DNA of 64,000 bases from Aphrocallistes beatrix (taxonomy: Eukaryota > Porifera > Hexactinellida > Sceptrulophora > Aphrocallistidae). The stretch spans positions 9,645,524-9,709,523 of the forward strand of contig OY725488.1 of assembly GCA_963281255.1 (NCBI GenBank), in the 5' to 3' direction. The translations under genes and the position numbers were made by a program. Below, piece after piece: positions 32,201 to 42,130 of the stretch (its first letter is position 1; each line of letters opens with the position of its first letter). Under the pieces are notes generated by a model that was given only the letters and a program-made list of their open reading frames with translations, was not told where the DNA came from and searched no databases.

Positions 32201-32639
32201 CAGTACATAAAATTTGTACCCTTGACTCATAGAGATAAAGAAAATTCGATTAAGAAAGAAAAAAATCATATTTTTATCTAAGTATAGAACTACTTCTTCC
32301 CCCAGACATGAGTCGAATGAAAAATCAATTTCCTTACACTCCATTCTTTAATAATTTTAACTCAAGATGTTAAAGTAATTCAGTGCTTCCTGTGATGTCA
32401 TTAGTAGTTTGATTTTAGGATTCCATACTCAATCATCCGGAATAGTACACTGAACCCAGGGATTTTGAGTGATTTTATGTGCCATCAATCGCTTTTAAGT
32501 GTAATAAAGCGATAAATATGAATAATCTGCTTCAAAAACGAGTTAATATGTTTATATTAATAAAATTGATTAAATGATTAACATCTATGGAAAGAGTTGG
32601 GAGTAATTAGCTTAAATTTTAGTGGTCAATTGTCTAAAT
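29273..32639. other. Long non-coding stretch, no gene seen
   Basis: AT-rich and frame-closed. The right end of a pogo-like element (GAGGTTCCACTG then TA) lies near 30690 without a matching left end. A CAGGGGCGGTCC-type hAT terminus lies near 30783. The missing downstream exon of the spastizin-like gene was looked for here on the minus strand and not found. Confidence 0.4.
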
Positions 32640-32804
32640 CAGGGCTGTCCAACTATATTTACTTCGGGCCGCAACTGCTTCATACCATTTAGTGGCGGGC
32701 CGCAATAAAGGGGCGTGCACTCGGGATGGGTATGGATAGAGGCATTTTGGACGCAACGTGGGCCGCACAAAGCAAGGCCGCGGGCCGCCTGTTGGACAGC
32801 GCTG
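32640..32804. mobile_element. hAT MITE, 165 bases, 8-base target duplication
   Basis: Ends CAGGGCTGTCCAACTA and TGTTGGACAGCGCTG are inverted. The target GTCTAAAT is duplicated exactly (32632-32639 and 32805-32812). GGGCCGC motifs recur inside. It is non-coding. Confidence 0.9.
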
Positions 32805-33827
32805 GTCTAAATAGTGTAATTACTGTATTCCCAGGAAAAAAGAGAGAAAAAAATTACGGTAAATTCCCTAAAATGACAACGCCCGTTAATAAACAATTAA
32901 TACTTGTATGTTTATATTTCAGAGTTTTAGTCACAACAACAGAACCCAAAAGGCTGACTCTCAAATAAATCTATGTAAACATAAACTCGGTTTGTTTTCG
33001 TTTACCAGCAAAAGATTGAGCAATCGTTGAGAAACAATCAAATAATAAAATATCATTTCATGGACACACCTCAATCTACCTGAATAACAAAAGGAAAGAA
33101 GATATCGACTTTACAAATGTATAATTAGGTTAGGTTTATCTACTAACTGCACGTATATGCACTGCTAATTATTTAGAATGGATAATTTATGTTGAATAAA
33201 AAAAATTTAATTGACAAAAACAAGCCACTAAATATTGTTTAATGTTGAGCTAAAAATTTGAAACAGTTCACAAAAAGATGGAAAAACTTTTTAAATTATA
33301 TTACAGTGCAATTAAAATTATTATTACAATGTCTTATGCAAGCAATTAATCAACATTATTGATATAATAATTTGATCGACTCATACAATCAGCACAGCCT
33401 GCTATTGATATTAATGCAGACTATTCAGTCATTACGCAAAGTGAATGATTACATGCTAACGTTAGAAGAAGTAACATACTCCATGAACTGATGTTATTAA
33501 TAACACATTCATTAATTAAACAACAGGAAAGAGTTTAGAGTATAGTCCTAATAGTCTAGAGATAGTTCTTGTAATAAATTATAAATATATGAACTCGACT
33601 ATACTAGTTGTTTATAATGAAATCACTTCATGCTATCGAGTGTATTATATACTTGTATCCTTATTGTGTATTCTGTTTTTCAAAAGCTCAGACATAAAAT
33701 TCCCTTAAGTTTAATAGGAGTTTAATAGGATAATTGATAGCTCCACGCTCTACACACATTACAAAACAAAAAGTGAATAAAACTATACTATATGAATATA
33801 AACATCTCAACTTTTGATTGTGCAAAT
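32805..33827. other. Intergenic or intronic, no gene seen
   Basis: AT-rich with closed frames. It is possibly the intron after the last visible spastizin-like exon. Confidence 0.35.
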
Positions 33828-34211
33828 CAGAGGTGCAGCGGTCTGGACTGGACTGCGGTCCAGACCGGTCCGCACCGGACCGACCGGTTTCAGCTCAGTC
33901 CGGTCCGCCTTTTTAAAGTTCGGTCTGGAATAGTCCGAATTAGCGATCTAACGGTCTGGACCGATTCATCGGTCTGGACCGAACAATCCGTCTGGATCGA
34001 ATCATCGGGCTGAACCGATCCATCGTTTTGGACCGATTCAGCATCCTAGTATATCGGCAAAACGATCTATTACCCATTGTTATAATACAATAATTATATG
34101 AAGTTAGAAATACGTAGATAGTATTAGCTACTCAGTCTCTAAAATCCTAATATCTAGTGAATCGTTATTACGGTCTGGACTGGACAATCGGTCTGGACCG
34201 CTGCATCTCTG
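33828..34211. mobile_element. hAT MITE, 384 bases, 8-base target duplication
   Basis: Ends CAGAGGTGCAGCGGTCTGGA and (reverse complement) CAGAGATGCAGCGGTCCAGA. The target GTGCAAAT is duplicated exactly (33820-33827 and 34212-34219). The interior is made of CGGTCTGGACCGA-type repeats. It lies 30 bases inside the intron after exon 34242-34477. Confidence 0.92.
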
Positions 34212-34241
34212 GTGCAAATATAAAAAAAGTATAATCATTAC

Positions 34242-34477
34242 CTGTTTTCGTGAACTCCCGGGAAGGTCTTCTAGCCCCGAGCATGTAGTTGCCTGGGGCG
34301 GGGATGGCTCGATGTGCTTCGGAGTGTGGGGGAGAACGCTGGATTTCCCGATCGGAATCGGTCTACTCTGCACGTGCAGGGACTCCTCGGAATCCGTGGT
34401 GTCGGGGGTGTGCTCTGGGATTGGCTCAAACTGAAAGGGGACGCCACTGTTGGGAGAAGTGGCAGATGGAGGACAAA
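34242..34477 (-). CDS. Spastizin-like gene, exon d (linker before the FYVE region)
   Basis: Acceptor TCGATTTAG, donor CAG|GTAATG. It completes a split codon from exon c (phase 1) and ends in phase 0. The product is Pro/Ser-rich: CPPSATSPNSGVPFQFEPIP, PEHTPDTTDSEESLHVQSRP, PSPPQATTCSGLEDLPGSSR. In ZFYVE26 a comparable low-complexity, Pro-rich linker follows the helical repeats and precedes the FYVE finger. Order and phase make the gene model good; identity is less sure. Confidence 0.65.
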
Positions 34478-34900
34478 CTAAATCGAGAAGTTTTCGAAGT
34501 TAACATCTCAAAATGTGCCAAATAGTAGAATTCAATTTATGCCATACCAGCGGTTGTGTACCGAATAATCAGCTGCAACTACTACTGAATATTAAATTCC
34601 ATTTCCTCTTGGAACATTTTTGAACAAAATTTACAGAATGAATAATAAGTATAGGTAGAAATTGAATTATCCATTTCTCATATAAGATGCAGATTCTATT
34701 TTAGCTTAAAAGAATGTGGTCTTTATTACCCTAGATAATAAGAAATTAAAGAATTTCTTATGTAGTAATAAAGACCAAAAATTTTGGACCAAATTGAAAG
34801 GGAGGACCAAACAGTGTCCCAACAAACCAAGTAGATGTTATACTGTAGCATGGCCTACTTAATATACGGCTATATATGTCACCGAGAAGGCCATAAAACG
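34478..34900. other. Intron sequence, no other feature
   Basis: Part of the intron between exons d and c. A short AAGAAATTC...GAATTTCTT-type hairpin with mirrored TAATAAAGACC flanks lies at about 34718-34776. Confidence 0.45.
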
Positions 34901-35652
34901 AAGAGGCCAGTTTTAACAAAGTCAAAATTTAATTAGACCGATAAATCAAAAACCGCTTCCGATAGACATTTGAAATGTATTATTATCATATACAAACATT
35001 ATATCAGAGTATCCAATTCCGCTGACAAAAATTTATATGTCAAAATGTGATTGCGCAATAGGCTCTTTTTAGAGCGGAAAATGTTGCTGTTCTAGCTCAT
35101 ATTAAACATTGTTATCTGCATTTCTAATGCTTGATTTTTTGATTGAGCACAACAGGAAGACACCAAGCCAAAATATCTGAAAACTTTGGTTGGAATGTCT
35201 ATGCATTCCTCAGTTGCTATGGAAACAAAAGATTGCATGTTTACGCCATAACTCGAAAAGTATAGATCGCAGACACTAAGAGATTATACCATTTAATCCG
35301 TAAACTATTACTTCCTATATTAGAATAATATTATTCACATGTCTATTTTCAATATTTTCTGAGTTATCTAGGATGTTGTCACATCTCATTACTTCTCTAT
35401 AGATTGTGATAAAATCTTAGATAACTCATAACTTATTGAAAATAAATGTGTGAATAGTATTATTCTCATATAGGAAGTAATAGTTTACGGATTAAATGGT
35501 ATAATTTCTTAGTGTCTGCGATCTATACTTTTCGAGTTATGGCTACTCTGATATAATGTTTGTATATGGTAATAATACATTTCAAATGGCTATCGGAAGC
35601 GGTTTTTGATTTATCGGTCTAATTAAAATTTGACTTTGTTAAAACTGGCCAC
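34901..35652. repeat. Foldback element, about 750 bases
   Basis: The outer arms 34901-35007 and 35546-35652 are inverted copies starting GGCCAGTTTTAACAAAGTC. The inner arms, about 35239-35360 and 35420-35545, are inverted copies around CCGTAAACTATTACTTCC. The left side carries some 230 extra bases between outer and inner arm. No ORF is present. One end touches the splice donor of exon c. Confidence 0.85.
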
Positions 35653-35815
35653 CGATTCTAAGATCGATGGCAAGCTCCGCATACTTGAATGCCATATCAT
35701 CAATGGAGGGAGTCAGCTGTGAGATGTAGGTCTTGCCAAGGGACCTGGAGAGGTGTGCTATGGTAGACTTTATGTCTTTAGTTACCCTCTCTACCACTTG
35801 GGATGCCCATTGTAT
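35653..35815 (-). CDS. Spastizin-like gene, exon c
   Basis: Acceptor CTCCTATAG in phase 0, donor ATCG|GTGGCC. It encodes IQWASQVVERVTKDIKSTIA to DDMAFKYAELAIDLRI. This matches in order and spacing a ZFYVE26 block remembered as MNLKVDWA followed about 35 residues later by RYAEKALDF. The foldback element begins within the donor's own intron bases, so it may have reshaped that splice site. Confidence 0.65.
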
Positions 35816-35841
35816 CTATAGGAGGCACGGGAATAATGATA

Positions 35842-36003
35842 CAGTCAGGTTCGCTTATTATGAACCCGCTTAATATGAACATTCGTTTATTATGAAAAGG
35901 TTCCATAGGATTTGTATTATGTCGAGTTCGCTTAATATGAAGTCTCTCTATTATGAACAGACTTTTTGGTCCCCATGGTGTTCATAATAAGCGACCCTGA
36001 CTG
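35842..36003. mobile_element. Pogo-like MITE, 162 bases, TA target
   Basis: Ends CAGTCAGGTTCGCTTATTAT and (reverse complement) CAGTCAGGGTCGCTTATTAT, TA on both sides. It lies 26 bases upstream of the acceptor of exon c, inside the intron. Confidence 0.85.
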
Positions 36004-37433
36004 TAACTAGATGAGATAGGGGTAGATTTTGGTTCCTATGATTCATCTAGGATTTCAGGGTATAGATTTGAATATCACATTTTGGGTGTATAATATAAGT
36101 TTATTAAAATCTCTCCTACAAAATACTATTTTAACATATTAACCAAATACTTTTGGCTATCTTTAAGACTAATATTTTCAAGATTTAAGGTTAAATTAAG
36201 TTGATTTTCTTAGAATTTCTTAATAATTTTGCTTAAATGAGTGGTTCAAATGATCTCATTTTTCTATAAAATGCAGATTATAAAAGGTTCCCGAGAGGAG
36301 TGTAAGTATTCGTAAGCAGAGAAGCTTGTTTGTTCATCTAAATAATCAATCATCATCATCATCATCATCATGATAATGATTAGGAAAGTGATTTGTTGGG
36401 AATATTTCGTGCTTCGTAAGAGATTGCTAAACACATATATCTGCAGTATTTTTAGAAAAATTGTTCTGAACTGTGAAAAATAAATAGTTAAATCGAAAAC
36501 TTTCCGTCTCTTTTCACAGATAATGATTGATTCGTAATTTAAAAAAATATCTGATAAGGTAAGCCACCAGAACAAAATTCTAAATACTCCGCATCAGTTA
36601 TAAAAAGATAGTTTTAATAATTATATTCTTTATCGAAAAAATTTTGTTAAATTTACATATACACCTGCTGAACTTATAAATACTGCTACACCTGTGTATG
36701 CCTGATAGATAGATAGATCACAGAGATAAATCTATAATTATGCACCACACAACATGTGTAGAAACCCCAGACCAGATGTACTGTGTATTAGTAATAATCG
36801 TGTATTATGTAAATTCCCAAACTCGGAGAGAATGACTTGTACTTGCCATAATTCCAACAAGGAATGGGACGAATATAATGGGAGACATATGCGATTGATA
36901 GGTGAGGTAAAGCATCTGTTACCACAGGATATATACAGAAATAAATTGCAAGGTTGTACTACTCCATACATACTATATGGTAGGTTGTGGCTGATGTGTT
37001 AATTAATGTAATAATTGATATACTTTCATTATGAAAAGTAATAAATTTCTGAGTAAAACTAACATTTTGAGATTTTTACGAGAGTACAGTACTGGTTTTA
37101 GAGATACGATATTCTGGTTGGTTCAGTTTAAAACCCTGTTGTTGTTAACCAGGGTTTTACAGGGATATGTTGCGTTATTTCCGGTTTAAGCCATTTTGGC
37201 GGGGAAGCAATATGAATGTGGAGTCCGTACTATAAATAGAAAAGACTCTAGGTATATTTCGGTGAATAAAATTCGGTTGAATGGAAATTTTGGATATGAA
37301 GACTGAATAATCAGGTTTATCAGAATCCTGTTGTCCTGTTGTCAGTGCACTGTAATATAAACTAATCATATTTAAGTACTTTATTCAATGGCTTAATTAG
37401 GATATAAAAATGTAATAGAATGATAATGCATAT
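36004..37433. other. Intron of the spastizin-like gene, no other gene seen
   Basis: AT-rich. A (CAT)7 microsatellite lies at 36351-36371. An 82-codon plus-strand ORF at 36754-37002 shows no domain. 37150-37260 carries a copy of a dispersed repeat ending CTATAAATAGAAAA. Confidence 0.45.
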
Positions 37434-37528
37434 ATCATGTGGTGGTGTTGTGGGTGATGCAATCATGTGGTGGTGTTGTGGGTGATGCAATCATGTGGTG
37501 GTGTTGTGGGTAATGCAATCATGTGGTG
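37434..37528. repeat. 28-base minisatellite, 3.4 copies
   Basis: The unit begins ATCATGTGGTGGTGTTGTGG and repeats at a strict 28-base period with one substitution. It is intronic. Confidence 0.9.
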
Positions 37529-38274
37529 ACAAGTCAATTAGTTCATTTAAGTTCAGTTCAATAAACAAATGATATTGCATGTGGACTATATAGATAAAAA
37601 TATTGCACACACACTTGTAAAAAACTTTTAAAAGTTTAGATACTTGTACAAAGGTTGTTGTGACAAACCATAAACTAGGTTGACAATGATTTCATACATT
37701 TGCAAATAATATGAATGAGCCAAGTACTGAATACGTGCTATACAGAGTGTACAGTTTATGTATTATTGCACACCAGTTATGAATAACAATACGAGAGTCT
37801 GGATTGGTTACCGGAAGGATTTCATCCAACTATTTTAGGAGTTTTGATATACAGAACATCCTTTTGATTATTTCGGTTGATGAAACCTTAGTTATATACA
37901 AATAAGATCTAATGTGCTATGAAAATATCTTCAGGAGTAAGCTTGTAGATATTAAAAAGTTCTGAAGAGAGAAATTTACAGTTTTCTAACGGAAATAGCG
38001 TACTTATGTTACAGTATGAACAGAAGATTCAGAAAATTCTAATAGGATCGGTTCTCTCACTTAGGAACTTTTTTACAATATTTTTACAATTAAAAAAATC
38101 CAACGGACCAAAAATTCAATAAATTCAAAAGTGATTGGACTAAATTAACTGTTTAAGAATGAGAGTTAGATGCTTTACTTGCAAGCAAAGTAGTATATTA
38201 AACTCCAAATCAACTAAAGATATATTTTTATATAAATAAATACGTATAATTATGTATTTATAAGTTTATCTGAC
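37529..38274. other. Intron sequence, no other feature
   Basis: AT-rich, frames closed. It lies between the minisatellite and exon b. Confidence 0.4.
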
Positions 38275-38370
38275 CTTGAGATTCATGATCAGCTGTTCAA
38301 TGAGCAGAGCTACGTCATCAGTGAGTTTAGTATACTGCAAGACTGACTCACTATCGATGCATAACAGAGC
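38275..38370 (-). CDS. Spastizin-like gene, exon b
   Basis: Acceptor TTTCTAG, donor CTCAAG|GTCAG, phase 0 on both sides, exactly 32 codons. It encodes ALLCIDSESVLQYTKLTDDV then ALLIEQLIMNLK. The ending LEQLLMNLK is a remembered ZFYVE26 signature directly before its VDWA block, which exon c supplies. Confidence 0.68.
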
Positions 38371-38446
38371 CTAGAAACAAACAAATCTTAGATAGAATAT
38401 AAACTGTGAGAAGTTACTACTAACCTCAAACTAGGATCCTCTTGAG

Positions 38447-38590
38447 CAGAGGCGCCGAACTTTTCGAAATCTTTGGGAAATTTTGGACTTCTAGGGTGGT
38501 TCATCCCTAAAATTTGTATTGCGTCTATGGGCCATCTTCGAATCCAGGGAGGGCTCGAGCACCCAAGCCCCCCCGGGTTCGGCGCCTATG
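38447..38590. mobile_element. hAT MITE, 144 bases, 8-base target duplication
   Basis: Ends CAGAGGCGCCGAAC and GTTCGGCGCCTATG are inverted. The target CTCTTGAG is duplicated exactly (38439-38446 and 38591-38598). It sits in the intron between exons a and b. Confidence 0.9.
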
Positions 38591-38934
38591 CTCTTGAGTT
38601 AGAAATTGAAATATTTTTGGTATTTGGCTTGCAGTTCTTTTATTTGAATGGAAATACTCCATGTTAATTTGAAATATCAGAATTGCTTTGTTAAATCTAC
38701 AAATCAGTCGATTGTGTTGAGTGGCAACAAAGCAGTTTCCAAAAAATTAATTTGTAAATCACCAGCTTTGGGTCAGGTTTTATTTTATAAACTTTTTTAA
38801 AATCAGCAGACTTGCATACAAAGAAATTGTGTCTACTCTGTAAAATTTGTAAAATCAACTATACTTCTTCAAAATGTGTCATATGAACAACTAATATATT
38901 GCTGTAGAAAGTTATTAAATTAGTATTATCAGAC

Positions 38935-39111
38935 CTGCGAGCCTAACTGCTGCTTTCTAAGATTCTCGAGCTCCTCTCCGGACAAGAACGGGGTCAGATG
39001 CTGGAGAGCGAACTGTACCACGAACAGAATCTGTCTGGAATACGTGAGGCTGTCCAGGAGTGATAAGCACAACTTCGCACTCAGGTCTTTGGGGGTGAAA
39101 TCTTCCAAAAT
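38935..39111 (-). CDS. Spastizin-like gene, exon a
   Basis: Acceptor ACTTCCTTTTAG, donor TCGCAG|GTCTGA, phase 0 on both sides, exactly 59 codons. It encodes ILEDFTPKDLSAKLCLSLLD, SLTYSRQILFVVQFALQHLT and a helical end LRKQQLGSQ. It is an all-helical repeat typical of large trafficking scaffolds such as spastizin, which works with AP-5 and spatacsin at late endosomes and lysosomes. Upstream exons were not found; a transposon begins 460 bases upstream. Confidence 0.65.
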
Positions 39112-39576
39112 CTAAAAGGAAGTAAACTCTCAAACACATTTTATTTATGAGCATTTAAATACTAATGAGATAATATAGTATAAGGTTTGTAAATATTTGA
39201 ATGCATTTGATATTAACTCTGATAGCTCATAACCTCGGAATTAGTAGCGAATACTGTACTGAATCTTTAAAGCAAATCTTGTTCCTAATTAACAGACATT
39301 TATTGATAATATAGACAAATTCAACCTACTATATCTATATATTTAGTATAAAAAGTATGATATCACTAACCAAATCAATTGATCAAAGTTAAGTACGTAA
39401 GTATTTCCTACAAAATCCTTAGTAGAAAGGTAATTTTAGTTCTACTTGTAAATTAACGTACATTTATCCTAAGTAATTTCCATACCTAAGACAATTAATA
39501 ACATTGTAAAGTTAATGTATGGAAAATTACTAAGCAAAATCTTCATAATAGGATGACGGGTTAGAAAATCTGATAT
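39112..39576. other. Flank of exon a, no feature seen
   Basis: AT-rich intron or 5' flank of the spastizin-like gene up to the integrase element. Confidence 0.4.
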
Positions 39577-39700
39577 ATATGCTACGGAACATGTTGACAT
39601 TTGGAAGATGTTAACATCTACCGCGGTAGATGTTAACATTTTATTTTCATGTATTTTAGACGGCTTCCCTAATGCTTTCACTTTCACATGATAAACATCT

Positions 39701-41203
39701 TTGATATGTCGATTTTGTAAGTGTTTACATTTTAAATATGTTTACTACCTGATACAGATGGGAGGAACAGGTGCAATAATCGAACTATCGAGAATCAAAT
39801 TTCCTACACGTACTTTTGTTCATATGTCTGATATTCTTTTAAATTACCACCGTCGAAAGTTTGAAGACGAAGTACTGGCTAAAAATCTGGAGCAAAAGTG
39901 TCGTATCTGGAATAATAAAGAGATAGAAGGGATAATCGAGCAACCCTGCGATCCAAGCGGGACGTATCCCCGAGCTGATCGATCCCTTCAACATTTTCGC
40001 GTTCTTAAGGTCTTGGAAGTAAAGGAATTGCGCTATATAGATCCTTACAATAAAGATAAGTCCTTCCAAGTTGTTTCGTTCGAAGACCTGTTCGATAAAC
40101 TTTATTGGTCGCGGGAACAGACAGGATTTGCAGGATGGAAACCAATTCACCATAATTTAAGGGAACAAGGTATCTATATCAGTGTTGGGTTGGTGAGACT
40201 ATTCTTAGAGCACAGCCCGAGCCATCAGGGAAGAATTTCCAAAAAGGGTCAGAAATCTTTAGTAGCAAATCCAATTCTGTCTACAAGCTTTGGCTCACGG
40301 GGACAGGTTGATCTTATCAATATGCTTACTGTGCCAGATATCGGATTTAAGTGGATTTTAAATTACCAGGATCACTTCACTAAGTGGGCAGTATTAAAAC
40401 CATTAAGACAAAAATGTGCGGAAGAAGTTGCCAGCAATCTTGTCACAATCTTCTATTCACTTGGTGCACCGAACATACTCCAGAGTGACAATGGCAAGGA
40501 ATTTGATAATAGACTATTGGAAACTCTAAATGCATTGTGGCCATCAACCAAAATAATACATGGAAAACCTAGAAAGCCACAATCCCAAGGCTCTGTTGAG
40601 AATGCAAATGGTCGTGTTGAGAATATTCTTCAAAGTTTGTTGGAAAAGGAAGGCCATTCTCATTGGGCTAAGGAATTGGACAGAGTAGCATATATGAAAA
40701 ACACAACACTACATACGATTCTGAGTACCAGCCCATATAAGGTTCTATATGGCAGAGATCCACCTCGAGGACTTCGAGATTTTGACATTCCTTCTACACT
40801 TCACCATTCAATCAATACAGTTGAAGATCTTAGTTCAAAGTTCCCAAGTTTTGAAACTGAACTATTAAGCGATAACGAAGACATTTCCTACAGCGTAGAG
40901 GATGTTGGTTCACCTTTTATCCCAAATACCTCCCAAATGGAATCAGTATCTCTTTCTGAAAATATCGATAGTGATAATGGCTCGAACCATTATGATGTAA
41001 CGATGAATTTTGATCTTACAACATTGGGAGCTACAATGGACCAAATATCTAAAGTATGTCTTGTTCAATATGCAATTTTTTTAACTTTAGGTGGTCAAAT
41101 ATCAATGTACAGCAATAGTAGCATACTCAAGTTTTCACCTCTATCGAATCTAAATGGAAACTCGAAGCTAATGTTGGAGTATTCGTCTCAAATAAATGAA
41201 TAA
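39701..41203 (+). CDS. KRBA2/SCAND3-like integrase of the second element
   Basis: Open for 500 codons. The integrase core spans about residues 195-330: Asp in RGQVDLINMLTVPD, Asp in QSDNGKEFDN, Glu in SQGSVENANGR, so the triad is complete. Other marks are YQDHFTKWAVLKPLRQK and HGKPRKPQSQ. An upstream region (EDLFDKLYWSREQTGFAG) replaces the HHCC finger, as in KRBA2-type proteins. An acidic linker follows (ELLSDNEDISYSVEDVGS). From about residue 460 the frame runs into an inserted MITE, so the last 40 residues (QISMYSNSSILKF onward) are transposon-derived. The first ATG is not certain to be the start. The core may be functional, but the fused tail is broken. Confidence 0.82.
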   Translation: MICRFCKCLHFKYVYYLIQMGGTGAIIELSRIKFPTRTFVHMSDILLNYHRRKFEDEVLAKNLEQKCRIWNNKEIEGIIEQPCDPSGTYPRADRSLQHFRVLKVLEVKELRYIDPYNKDKSFQVVSFEDLFDKLYWSREQTGFAGWKPIHHNLREQGIYISVGLVRLFLEHSPSHQGRISKKGQKSLVANPILSTSFGSRGQVDLINMLTVPDIGFKWILNYQDHFTKWAVLKPLRQKCAEEVASNLVTIFYSLGAPNILQSDNGKEFDNRLLETLNALWPSTKIIHGKPRKPQSQGSVENANGRVENILQSLLEKEGHSHWAKELDRVAYMKNTTLHTILSTSPYKVLYGRDPPRGLRDFDIPSTLHHSINTVEDLSSKFPSFETELLSDNEDISYSVEDVGSPFIPNTSQMESVSLSENIDSDNGSNHYDVTMNFDLTTLGATMDQISKVCLVQYAIFLTLGGQISMYSNSSILKFSPLSNLNGNSKLMLEYSSQINE

Positions 41204-41446
41204 TTGTTACACTTATGGATTAATCTAAATCAGATCTGATGAAATCATTAAACACGGAATGATTGAATTGAAGAAAGAAGTATCTTAGTAGATATCATTG
41301 GAATTGAGAAAATAAACTCATATAATTGAGGGCTAAAGTTCACAAATCTGGGGGGCTAGACCCAAATAGCTCCCCCGTGGATCAATTCGTAAAATTTTCA
41401 GGGGGGACCATGGCCCCCCTGGACCTCCCCCCTGTATCCGCCCCTG
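41083..41446 (-). mobile_element. hAT-like MITE inserted between integrase and peptidase parts
   Basis: This is the reverse-orientation relative of 9836-10427 with an internal deletion, ending at the terminus CAGGGGCGGATACAGG (reverse complement, 41431-41446). It supplies the stop codon of the integrase ORF. The left boundary is approximate. Confidence 0.65.
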
Positions 41447-42020
41447 CCACCAGGATCTCCTAGTGAGCAACACGAAGAGTGTAAATATAAAATTGAGAGT
41501 TCTACTTGTACAATGAATTCAGTAAAAATACAACGTAAAGATAGCAAGGAAATTGTTGATATTTCAGGTAATGAAGATTTCATCAATGGAAAAAAATGAA
41601 ATATTTAATGACAACATATTAGATACCGATAGTTCTGATAGTGAACCTTTTATAATGGATACTGGGAGATTAAACATTCCATTCGCTGAGATTGAACAGT
41701 ATTGCGCAAGCTGGGGAGGTTGTTACAAAGGCATCAACTTGTGGAACACATGTAATGTTGATAATGTCATAACTCTAATTAGTCTCCAACTTCACGAATT
41801 ACAAAGAATACTGACCTAGCTTCAAATAACGATCCAAGATGAACTGAGGAAAATTATATCCGATATTCGTAAATTGAAATTCGATTCGCTACGTTTCTGG
41901 CTAGCGAGAAAATTACAAGTCAAGTTTGAGACTAGCACAGTCGATTTCTTTGGATCCGAATATAGAATTGTTCAGATTTTCGTTAATGCTGGACTAATCG
42001 TCCAGAAATATGAACGTACA
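41447..42020 (+). pseudogene. Truncated ubiquitin-peptidase-like module of the second element
   Basis: After the MITE the frame reads GSPSEQHEECKYKIESSTCT to KEIVDIS. A possible 50-base intron (GTAATG...TTAG) follows, then DTDSSDSEPFIMDTGRL and the cysteine box WNTCNVDNVITLISL. A TAG interrupts LQRILT-LQITIQDEL, then KLKFDSLRFWLARKL and VDFFGSEYRI align with the 25 kb module. The zinc ribbon and His box are missing, replaced by the TIR. It cannot be an active peptidase. Confidence 0.7.
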
Positions 42021-42130
42021 TATAAGATGTTAACATCTGTCATGGTAGATGTTAACATCTTCCAAATGTCAACATGTTCCGTAGCATATATATATAATGA
42101 TAAGGTAGCTTTTAATAAAATAACTAAAAG

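Larger units (their letters stand above)
39577..42090 (+). mobile_element. Second integrase transposon with GCTACGGAACATG ends
   Basis: Both ends carry GCTACGGAACATGTTGACAT followed by TTGGAAGATGTTAACATC in inverted orientation. A perfect subterminal palindrome built on ATGTTAACATCTACC lies at the left, an imperfect one at the right. The exact termini and target duplication are obscured by TATATAT. It encodes a KRBA2/SCAND3-like integrase followed by a truncated peptidase module, with a hAT-like MITE inserted between them. Confidence 0.8.

Noticed and set aside
34289..34525. Plus-strand ORF of 78 codons
   Set aside because: Antisense to spastizin-like exon d, which has splice sites and correct phase.
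36264..36575. 103-codon minus-strand ORF with a Met run
   Set aside because: Created by the CAT microsatellite; no other support.
36754..37002. 82-codon plus-strand ORF with several Cys
   Set aside because: No recognisable domain and it lies in an intron of the opposite-strand gene; too weak to annotate.
37434..37528. Possible CRISPR-like array
   Set aside because: Repeats are contiguous with no spacers and the genome is eukaryotic; it is a minisatellite.
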